Assembly: GCA_020343575.1 (NCBI GenBank)
Contig: CP070801.1
Coordinates: 151,622 to 157,837 of the forward strand
From: Candidatus Aenigmatarchaeota archaeon
GTDB taxonomy: Archaea > Aenigmatarchaeota > Aenigmatarchaeia > QMZP01
Length of the DNA: 6,216 nt
Reading direction: 5' to 3'
Below are positions 1-4,655 of the stretch, piece after piece. Positions within the stretch are counted from its first letter, which is position 1; each line of letters opens with the position of its first letter. The translations under genes were made by a program, and so were the position numbers. The notes below the pieces were generated by a model, which saw nothing but the letters and a program-made list of their open reading frames with translations, had not been told where the DNA came from and did no database searches.

Positions 1-603
1 CCCAGCACCATCCGCGAAGTTTCTTATAGTATTAGCTATTATATCATTATCTTTAGAATCCCCGATTATCCTTATACCATCTCCATCACCATTTTCTATA
101 ACATTATCCACGATTCTGTTGTCATTACCGTGATTAATCAGTATACACTCCTCTCCACAATTATGAATATGATTATCTTCTATGTCAACATAATTTGCAA
201 TTCCAGCAGAGGAAGCAGCATGCGGCTGTATGGTCCACTTAATGCCGTGTTTAAAATGACTTATTTCACAGAGTATTATCATGATATTATCTATGGTCCC
301 TGAGGAGTCTGTAACCTCTATCCCCGTGCCCGTGCTTGGGTCTTGGTTTGGATCATAGATTCTATAGTTTTGACAGGAAAAAATTTTGGGATCGCCTGGG
401 GTTCCGCCCTCTCTGATTCTTATACACGAATCAGTCCCGGTATAGAGTACGTTACCTGTCAATACAACAGACCTGCAACCACTCTGACCTAAACGCATGT
501 TACAACTACTACAGGTATTGCACCAACATGTTTGTGCATTCACACTGTTAGAAATTAATAAGATTGAAACGAAAGTTAATAAAAGGATTATTTTTTTATT
601 CAT
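1..603 (-). CDS. Secreted Cys-rich parallel beta-helix (NosD-like) protein, N-terminal part
   Basis: This is my own translation of the minus strand from an ATG at 603-601; the frame stays open to the left edge, giving 201 residues with the C-terminus missing. Residues 1-23 form a signal peptide: a KK pair, a long hydrophobic stretch rich in L and I, and a likely cut after VNA. The mature protein starts with a tight cysteine cluster (C26, C28, C31, C34), with more Cys at 43, 60, 77, 112, 149 and 153. From about residue 135 the sequence falls into short beta-helix rungs with regular N-D-N / N-x-I / G-D-G-I turns (DNHIHN, DNVIEN, ANTIRN), the PbH1 pattern of NosD-like and carbohydrate-binding beta-helix proteins. 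The Cys-rich head followed by an NVLYTGTDSCI-like strand resembles surface beta-helix proteins I associate with uncultivated archaea; that is from memory, not a search. It probably acts outside the cell in adhesion or polysaccharide binding. No catalytic residues can be assigned in the visible part. Confidence 0.82.
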   Translation of the reverse strand, partial: MNKKIILLLTFVSILLISNSVNAQTCWCNTCSSCNMRLGQSGCRSVVLTGNVLYTGTDSCIRIREGGTPGDPKIFSCQNYRIYDPNQDPSTGTGIEVTDSSGTIDNIMIILCEISHFKHGIKWTIQPHAASSAGIANYVDIEDNHIHNCGEECILINHGNDNRIVDNVIENGDGDGIRIIGDSKDNDIIANTIRNFADGAG

Positions 604-630
604 AGTTGCCTAAAACCCCACTCTTAATAA

Positions 631-649
631 TTGTATTTAATTTAATTAA
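631..649 (-). promoter_or_regulatory. Putative TATA box for the secreted beta-helix gene
   Basis: Read on the minus strand this stretch is an AT-only run containing TTAAATTAAATACA, centred about 37 bases before the ATG at 603. With an archaeal TATA-to-start distance of about 26 bases, transcription would begin near 613 and leave a leader of about ten bases. That fits the lack of a good Shine-Dalgarno site before this start. The whole region is AT-rich, so the exact box is uncertain. Confidence 0.4.
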
Positions 650-705
650 TAGTTGAAATTCCTCTATTCTGAAAGCATATCACATGTCCCATGTCCCACA
701 AAATC

Positions 706-716
706 TTTAAATATAT
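706..716 (+). promoter_or_regulatory. Putative TATA box for the AbrB-like gene and possibly the tRNA-His transcript
   Basis: TTTAAATATAT is a good archaeal TATA box, preceded by an A-rich stretch that could act as a BRE. A start about 26 bases downstream (near 736) would give a leader of about a dozen bases that contains the GGAGAG at 738-743 and leads to the GTG at 749. It is the strongest promoter-like element ahead of the AbrB ORF, so a transcript from it could also include the tRNA. Confidence 0.55.
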
Positions 717-748
717 GTGTTTTCATTAAATCTTTGTGGAGAGTATGG

Positions 749-1078
749 GTGAATGGGTTCACATTCGAGAGAGAAACTTGTGATTCCCTTAGCCCTGAAA
801 CTGTTTCTTTTCGAAAGATTCGGATTGACTCCAAGGGTAGGATTTCGATCCCAAGCGACCTGAGAAAAAGCCTGGGTCTTGCGAAGGGTTCTGATGTACT
901 GCTTGGTTTTGATTTAGAGAAGGGTATCATTTTCTTGGTTTGTGGTCAGGGTAGTGTAGTGGTTAACATGGGGGACTGTGGATCCCCTGACGCGGGTTCG
1001 AACCTCGGAACGAGCGAAAGTCCCGCCCCTGACCCTGAAAACAATTTAATAGATACAAACAAAATAAGCAATAGGTGA
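749..1078 (+). CDS. AbrB/SpoVT-type DNA-binding protein whose 3' end overlaps tRNA-His
   Basis: The GTG at 749 is chosen as start because GGAGAG (738-743) sits five bases before it and a TATA box lies about 40 bases upstream; the same frame stays open to a TTG at 653, but that would place the promoter inside the gene. The 109-residue product has a swapped-hairpin AbrB domain at about residues 19-65: IRIDSKGRISIP, then LRKSLGL, then G-x-x-V-L-L and GIIFLV. This fold dimerises and binds DNA; relatives are transition-state regulators and MazE-type antitoxins. No toxin partner is adjacent. The domain ends at residue 65, exactly where the tRNA begins: codon 66 starts at base 944, the extra 5' G of tRNA-His. 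Residues 66-96 are therefore templated by the tRNA and its intron, and 97-109 by the spacer, ending in TGA five bases from hisS. The tail is polar, rich in S, G, P and N, and looks non-functional. The domain call is firm; whether the full tail is made is doubtful. Confidence 0.7.
   Translation: MNGFTFERETCDSLSPETVSFRKIRIDSKGRISIPSDLRKSLGLAKGSDVLLGFDLEKGIIFLVCGQGSVVVNMGDCGSPDAGSNLGTSESPAPDPENNLIDTNKISNR
944..1034 (+). tRNA. tRNA-His (anticodon GTG), with an 18-nt intron in the T-loop
   Basis: A complete cloverleaf can be drawn. The acceptor stem is 945-951 paired to 1027-1033, seven perfect pairs. The extra G at 944 (G-1) faces C1034 (C73), the identity pair of tRNA-His, encoded in the genome so no G-adding enzyme is needed. 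T952 and A953 are positions 8 and 9. The D-arm is 954-957 with 966-969, loop AGTGGTTA. The anticodon stem is 971-975 with 983-987; the loop CTGTGGA carries GTG at 978-980. The variable loop is TGAC. The T-stem is 992-996 with 1022-1026. The T-loop is split: TTCGAA (997-1002), an 18-nt intron (1003-1020), then T1021, giving a normal TTCGAAT after splicing. Mature length is 73 nt without CCA, which is not encoded. It lies 48 bases before hisS, whose product charges it, and inside the 3' end of the AbrB-like ORF. Confidence 0.96.
1003..1020 (+). other. tRNA intron at position 59/60, bounded by a perfect bulge-helix-bulge
   Basis: The surrounding RNA folds as a textbook hBHBh' substrate for archaeal splicing endonuclease. 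The outer helix is the T-stem (992-996 with 1022-1026). The central helix is exactly four pairs, TTCG (997-1000) with CGAA (1015-1018). The two three-base bulges are AAC (1001-1003) and AGT (1019-1021). The inner helix is CTCG (1004-1007) with CGAG (1011-1014), closed by a GAA loop. Cutting after the second base of each bulge removes 1003-1020 and joins A59 to T60. The position is non-canonical (the usual site is 37/38). The intron is very short, and its length is a multiple of three. Confidence 0.93.
1043..1052 (+). promoter_or_regulatory. Weak candidate TATA box for hisS
   Basis: AATTTAATAG lies in the 48-base spacer between the tRNA and hisS. A start about 26 bases downstream (near 1073) would leave a very short leader starting at the GGTGA of the hisS ribosome binding site. 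The alternative is co-transcription with the AbrB ORF and tRNA from the box at 706-716. The sequence alone does not choose between them. Confidence 0.35.
1074..1078 (+). promoter_or_regulatory. Shine-Dalgarno site of hisS
   Basis: GGTGA, followed by T, matches the GGTGAT part of the archaeal Shine-Dalgarno consensus and ends four bases before the ATG at 1083, which fixes that start. Its TGA is also the stop codon of the AbrB-like ORF, so terminating ribosomes would sit on the hisS initiation site. Confidence 0.7.
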
Positions 1079-1082
1079 TTTT

Positions 1083-2393
1083 ATGTTCCAGACGCCGCGG
1101 GGTACAAGGGATTTTCTTCCCATAGAAATGATAAAGAGGGACTTCATTCTCGAGACTGTAAGGAGGGTTTTCGAATCGTACGGTTTTGACCCTCTGGAAA
1201 CCCCAGCGTTTGAGGAGTGGAATCTGTTGGCTAAAAAGGGTAGTGGTGGGGAGGAAATCAAGAACGAGATTTATTACTTCAAGGACAAGAGCAACAGGGA
1301 ACTGGGTTTAAGGTTTGACCTCACTGTTCCTATGGCAAGGGTTGTTGCAGTCAACCCACAGCTTTCGAAGCCATTCAAGCGGTACCAGATTGGTAGGGTC
1401 TGGAGATACGACAGACCCCAGGCAGGTAGATACAGGGAATTCTGGCAGGCAGATGTGGACATAGTGGGAGCAAAATCCGTTGAGGCGGACCTCGAATGCA
1501 TCGTTGTTATGGTTGAAGTCTTGAAGAAACTTGGGTTTGAAAAATTCTCTGTCAGGCTGAACAACAGGGGGGTTCTAAATGGCATGATCGAGTTTGTGGA
1601 TATACCGAAAAAGAAGTCTCCAGCTGTCTTCAGAATCCTGGACAAACTGGAAAAAATCGGGGATAAGGACGTAAAGAAGGAGCTGAAATCCGAGATTAAC
1701 TCAAAGAAGGTAGAGGAACTGCTGGAGTTGATCAATAGGAGAGGGAAGCCTGAAGGTATCCTTAAAAAGGAGATGAAGGCCCTAGGGAGTAACGATACTG
1801 CAAGGATAGGGTTAGAGGAACTCAAGGAGATTGTGGAGAAGGCGAAGGTTTACGGCATCGCTGACAGGATAGAGATTGATTTCAGCCTCGTCAGGGGGTT
1901 AGATTACTACACGGGTCCCATATTCGAGATATCTGTTGAAACGAAGAAGAACGTTGGTTCTGTTGCAGGCGGAGGGAGATACGATAACCTGATTGAACTA
2001 TATGGAGGAAACTGGACCCCTGCTACAGGGATATCTCTGGGTGTTGAGAGAATCTATGAGATAATGGAAGCGGAAAAAATGTTCAGGCTTCCGGAAACCA
2101 AGACCTTTTTCTTTGTTCTTTGTGTGGATGAGAAATTGAAAAAGAACGCTATCAGGATAGCCCAGAAACTTAGGAAGGTGGGGATACCAACCCAGACAGA
2201 TGTGATGGGAAGGAATATGAAAAAGCAGCTGGAGTACGTAAATAGTGCGAAGATTCCGTTTGTAATTTTCGTAGGGGAGAAGGAACTGAAGAGCAAGAAA
2301 TTCACCATTCGGAACATGATAAATGGTGAACAAAAAGTTATGAATATTGAAACAATTCTGAAGGTCTTTTCCAAACTCATTCCCTTATCTTGA
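1083..2393 (+). CDS. hisS: Histidyl-tRNA synthetase
   Basis: This cytoplasmic class II synthetase activates histidine with ATP and attaches it to tRNA-His, the tRNA encoded just upstream. The 436-residue length is normal for the family. The N-terminal RGTRDFLP (6-13) is typical of HisRS. Motif 1 lies around residues 32-45. DLTVPMAR (79-86) lines the active site. Motif 2 spans about 99-128, with R109 as its conserved arginine in WRYDRPQAGRYREFWQ. The HisRS-specific element RGLDYYTG (271-278) supplies R271, the counterpart of the catalytic Arg259 of the E. coli enzyme. AGGGRYDNL (295-303) is the second HisRS signature, and motif 3 is TGISLGVERI (315-324) with R323. Residues from about 342 to 430 form the anticodon-binding domain. 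No key residue is missing, so it looks functional rather than a HisZ-type paralogue. The ATG has a good Shine-Dalgarno site. The 3' end overlaps the convergent pelota gene by 17 bp. Confidence 0.97.
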   Translation: MFQTPRGTRDFLPIEMIKRDFILETVRRVFESYGFDPLETPAFEEWNLLAKKGSGGEEIKNEIYYFKDKSNRELGLRFDLTVPMARVVAVNPQLSKPFKRYQIGRVWRYDRPQAGRYREFWQADVDIVGAKSVEADLECIVVMVEVLKKLGFEKFSVRLNNRGVLNGMIEFVDIPKKKSPAVFRILDKLEKIGDKDVKKELKSEINSKKVEELLELINRRGKPEGILKKEMKALGSNDTARIGLEELKEIVEKAKVYGIADRIEIDFSLVRGLDYYTGPIFEISVETKKNVGSVAGGGRYDNLIELYGGNWTPATGISLGVERIYEIMEAEKMFRLPETKTFFFVLCVDEKLKKNAIRIAQKLRKVGIPTQTDVMGRNMKKQLEYVNSAKIPFVIFVGEKELKSKKFTIRNMINGEQKVMNIETILKVFSKLIPLS

Positions 2394-3396
2394 ACCTCAG
2401 GAATCCGGCTATCCCTCCAAGATTGAGGAACTTTTCACCGCTCTCGTGGTCGCTTGATATTATTCTTATGTTCCCGCACTGTTTTTCCACCTTATCCATT
2501 ATTTCCTCAAAATCCGGGATACTTTCCTCAGAAACAAGGAGCGTTTCTATTGCCCCATATTCAACCGCTTTCATCGTCTCCTTCTTCCCATAAACAGTGG
2601 GACCATCCTTGTTTATCTCCTGAAGCATTTTCTCAACCAGTTCTGTTTCCCTTGCAATCCTCGTATCCTTCAGTATCCTATTAGCTGACGTTTTTATCAC
2701 TTCCTGAATACCTGCTCTTCCTGTCGAGTTGGAATGCTCGAGAAATATCCTCTTTGCAAGATCTGGGTTTTTCTCCTTGATGTATTTGAGGAGGTTTTCC
2801 CTCTCAAAACCAGGGCCAGCCAGAACTATTGCCTGGAAATCCTTCTGCTTGCCCTCCAGGTAATCCGTTATCTCTTTATGATACTCCTCCAGAGTGTCCT
2901 TGTCCTTATGTTTAACAGAACTGAAGCTTGCCAGGAACTCGAGACCGGATTCCTTTAACTCTGCAAAATCAGCCTCTTCCCTGTCTAGAACACATATCAA
3001 GAGAAGCGAGGGCTTTATCCTGGCCTTCTTCAGCCTCTCCAGTTGGTGGGATTTCCATTCCTTTTGTATGGTTAGGATAGTGTTTATGCCAATGGAAAGG
3101 GAATGGTATGAACCCAACTGAACGAGATCTTCGGGGCCTGACTTTATTGGCCCGTTCAGTCTCAGGGTATGGGTGCTCTTGTGGAACTCCTTCTTTTCAA
3201 GCCCGATTGTGAGGGTTACTGGTTTTCTGTCCCCCTTTTCTATCTCCTGACCCCTCTTTATCGTGGTCTTGCGGAGAGTCCTGGAGGTAACCAAATCCCC
3301 TAGCTCAAGAACCTTCTCCAAGTGCCAGAGATCGTCGGGGGTCTCTGTTCTTACCTTCACTATTCCATCTTTCTTGTTTATTCTGATTATCTGCAT
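2377..3396 (-). CDS. pelA: Pelota (Dom34), ribosome-rescue and mRNA surveillance factor
   Basis: Archaeal pelota binds stalled ribosomes with aEF1A and, with ABCE1, splits them; it serves no-go and non-stop quality control. The start is set at the ATG at 3396-3394 (MQIIRINK), because GGTGG sits five bases upstream and family members start at this strand; an open frame further upstream adds 21 unrelated residues across the promoter. The product has 339 residues, usual for archaeal pelota. Residues 1-130 are the Sm-like N-domain, with DDLWHLEKVLELGDLV (21-36) followed by TSRTLRKT. Residues about 131-255 are the central eRF1-like domain, with LAGPGFERENLL (192-203) and HSNSTGRAGIQEVI (221-234). 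Residues about 258-339 are the L7Ae-like C-domain, with VEYGAIETLLVS (278-289), the HESGEKFLNLGGIAGFLRF block (317-335) and a basic end. As expected for pelota rather than aRF1, there is no GGQ. The tail overlaps hisS, and it diverges from the gene at 3460. Confidence 0.96.
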   Translation of the reverse strand: MQIIRINKKDGIVKVRTETPDDLWHLEKVLELGDLVTSRTLRKTTIKRGQEIEKGDRKPVTLTIGLEKKEFHKSTHTLRLNGPIKSGPEDLVQLGSYHSLSIGINTILTIQKEWKSHQLERLKKARIKPSLLLICVLDREEADFAELKESGLEFLASFSSVKHKDKDTLEEYHKEITDYLEGKQKDFQAIVLAGPGFERENLLKYIKEKNPDLAKRIFLEHSNSTGRAGIQEVIKTSANRILKDTRIARETELVEKMLQEINKDGPTVYGKKETMKAVEYGAIETLLVSEESIPDFEEIMDKVEKQCGNIRIISSDHESGEKFLNLGGIAGFLRFKIRE

Positions 3397-3401
3397 GCAT
3401 G

Positions 3402-3406
3402 CCACC
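3402..3406 (-). promoter_or_regulatory. Shine-Dalgarno site deciding the pelota start
   Basis: On the minus strand GGTGG precedes two ATGs in different frames (3400-3398 and 3396-3394). Only the second, five bases from the site, is in the pelota frame. The two ATGs lie in a 10-bp perfect palindrome, GCATGCATGC (3393-3402). Confidence 0.6.
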
Positions 3407-3415
3407 GGATAAAGC

Positions 3416-3425
3416 TTATATTTAT
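3416..3425 (+). promoter_or_regulatory. Putative TATA box for the membrane-anchored beta-domain gene
   Basis: TTATATTTAT is centred about 40 bases before the ATG at 3460. A start near 3446 would give a leader of about 14 bases containing the G-run at 3451-3456. The same AT-rich segment could be read on the other strand, where it would make pelota leaderless; this is judged less likely because pelota has a Shine-Dalgarno site. Confidence 0.45.
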
Positions 3426-3440
3426 TTACTTTATTACAAA

Positions 3441-3451
3441 CAATATATATG
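3441..3451 (-). promoter_or_regulatory. Putative TATA box for pelota
   Basis: CATATATATTG on the minus strand is centred about 26 bases before a predicted start near 3420, giving pelota a leader of about 24 bases that includes its GGTGG. It lies inside the leader of the opposite gene, so the two promoters of this 63-base spacer interleave. Confidence 0.4.
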
Positions 3452-3459
3452 GGGGGCAT

Positions 3460-4566
3460 ATGGAAGATTTCCTTTACGTTTTGATTGCAGCTGTCGTTTT
3501 TCTAGGGATCATGCTATTAATCACAGCATTCGTTAGCTTCCCCGGCCCGACTATGAACGTTTCTGTCGCGAGTTTCTCTGTCGGTGAGGTGGGTTACCTC
3601 ACGGATTACCCAAGCAAAACCATTGACCTGAAAACCTTCACTGTTGGGGAAACCCAGGAAGAATCCTTGAAGGCAATTCCTCAGATTGAGGTCTACAGGA
3701 ACATCTTCACTGCGAATACGGAGAAGTTCGTGATAGCGGTTCCTGAATGGTATGAAGTAACCATGAGGGGAATAAGGTTGAACTTCAATATTTACGAACA
3801 GAGCAGCGGGCAGTTCAGCAAACTTTTGATAAAATGGAACGGTCTCGAGGTCTTCAGGTACAGTGGAGCCGCGGTTGATCAGTCAATACTCATAGAAAAA
3901 GACAAGGTAAAATCCTCCAACACATTGGAGATAGATTGTGAGTACAATGCATGGTGGTTCTGGGCAACCTCCACTTACACACTTCGTAATTTTAACGTAA
4001 ACCTTGAGTATGGACCCGAGAGACTGATACCCTTCAATCTTCTTGCGAGTGAACTGCAGGGATTCAACAAGGGCGAGATTAACTTTGACGGCTCTGGTTG
4101 TGATTTACTGGTGAAGGTGAACGGGATTGATGTTTACCAGGGAACCCCGGATGGGGATACGAAAATTGAATTCACCTATCAGGAGGTTCCTCTCACACCC
4201 GGTGGGAACATCGTTGCATTCATTTCAACCTCAGGTATATGCAACCTGAGAAACGCTGAGTTCAAGATATTCCTTGTGGGGAACCAGGTCGTTGCAACAA
4301 GGAAATTCGACCTCACAACTGGGAATTACAATCTTCTCAACCAGGGCTTCACAGGCAAGGTGAACTACAAGATAGACTCCATAATGAGGACAGGTTCCCT
4401 TACCATAAAACTTAACGGCGGCTCCCTTTCAGTTCCGAGTCCAAAGACAGGCTGGAACTCCGCGACATTCACAATTTCTGATGTGCAGGATGGGGAGATC
4501 GAGGTAAGCTTCTCCGGGACAGGGGCATTTGACATAGCCGAGGCAAGGATTGAGCTGGAGAGATAA
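3460..4566 (+). CDS. Unrecognised membrane-anchored protein with three degenerate beta-domain repeats
   Basis: I do not recognise this family. The ATG at 3460 is preferred because a run of six G ends three bases before it and a hydrophobic helix follows at once; an upstream ATG in the same frame (3322) would overlap pelota coding sequence. The 368-residue product has one N-terminal membrane segment (about 5-27) without an obvious cleavage site, then a body of about 340 residues that is probably outside the cell. The body contains three diverged copies of an all-beta unit, at about 88-184, 186-274 and 279-368. Each has a K-x-NG turn (KLLIKWNG at 121, DLLVKVNG at 215, SLTIKLNG at 313). The first two end in LRN plus an alternating strand (LRNFNVNLEYG, LRNAEFKIFLVG) and the third in FDIAEARIEL. 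The pattern suggests jelly-roll or carbohydrate-binding-like sandwiches. A surface adhesion or envelope role is a guess. Cys160, Cys214 and Cys261 are the only cysteines. Confidence 0.8.
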   Translation: MEDFLYVLIAAVVFLGIMLLITAFVSFPGPTMNVSVASFSVGEVGYLTDYPSKTIDLKTFTVGETQEESLKAIPQIEVYRNIFTANTEKFVIAVPEWYEVTMRGIRLNFNIYEQSSGQFSKLLIKWNGLEVFRYSGAAVDQSILIEKDKVKSSNTLEIDCEYNAWWFWATSTYTLRNFNVNLEYGPERLIPFNLLASELQGFNKGEINFDGSGCDLLVKVNGIDVYQGTPDGDTKIEFTYQEVPLTPGGNIVAFISTSGICNLRNAEFKIFLVGNQVVATRKFDLTTGNYNLLNQGFTGKVNYKIDSIMRTGSLTIKLNGGSLSVPSPKTGWNSATFTISDVQDGEIEVSFSGTGAFDIAEARIELER

Positions 4567-4600
4567 ATCCCCATCAAACCATCATATTGCCTTCATTTTG

Positions 4601-4614
4601 CTATAAATTTATAC
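4601..4614 (+). promoter_or_regulatory. TATA box for the charged coiled-coil gene
   Basis: CTATAAATTTATAC is a strong archaeal TATA box between the stop at 4566 and the GTG at 4656. Transcription would start near 4633, leaving about 23 bases of leader with the Shine-Dalgarno site. It suggests that 4656 onward is a separate transcription unit from the gene before it. Confidence 0.6.
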
Positions 4615-4618
4615 AATT

Positions 4619-4640
4619 ATAACTAATTATTAATAGTTAT
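4619..4640 (+). repeat. Inverted repeat at the predicted transcription start
   Basis: ATAACTA (4619-4625) and TAGTTAT (4634-4640) are perfect 7-base arms around an 8-base AT-only spacer, just downstream of the TATA box. The position would suit an operator. In a region this AT-rich it could also be chance. Confidence 0.35.
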
Positions 4641-4645
4641 TCAGA

Positions 4646-4651
4646 AGGTGG
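4646..4651 (+). promoter_or_regulatory. Shine-Dalgarno site deciding the GTG start at 4656
   Basis: AGGTGG ends four bases before the GTG at 4656. A closer ATG (4652-4654) is in another frame and stops after 12 codons, so the GTG is the real start. Confidence 0.65.
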
Positions 4652-4655
4652 ATGA

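Noticed and set aside
646..655. ATTAATAGTT shared with 4629-4638 as a common regulatory box
   Set aside because: Both regions are extremely AT-rich, the orientation relative to the genes differs, and a 10-base match there is weak evidence.
653..748. Upstream extension of the AbrB-like ORF to a TTG at 653
   Set aside because: It would place the TATA box (706-716) and Shine-Dalgarno site inside the coding region, and the added 32 residues show no domain.
911..919. GATTTAGAG as a TATA box for the tRNA
   Set aside because: The spacing to the tRNA 5' end is right, but the match is poor and it lies in conserved AbrB codons; not strong enough to list as a feature.
1274..1825. Minus-strand open frame of 183 codons inside hisS
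   Set aside because: hisS on the other strand is a complete conserved enzyme; the antisense product is a Ser/Leu/Phe-rich shadow.
3393..3402. Perfect palindrome GCATGCATGC at the pelota start as an operator
   Set aside because: It is only 10 bp, largely made by two overlapping ATG/CAT triplets, and no second copy was seen in the window.
3322..3459. Upstream extension of the membrane-anchored protein to an ATG at 3322
   Set aside because: The added 46 residues are antisense to the conserved pelota N-terminus and precede a clean membrane anchor with its own Shine-Dalgarno-like G-run.
3397..3459. 21-residue N-terminal extension of pelota to an ATG at 3459
   Set aside because: It crosses the promoter region, lacks family similarity, and the internal ATG at 3396 matches the family start and has a Shine-Dalgarno site.
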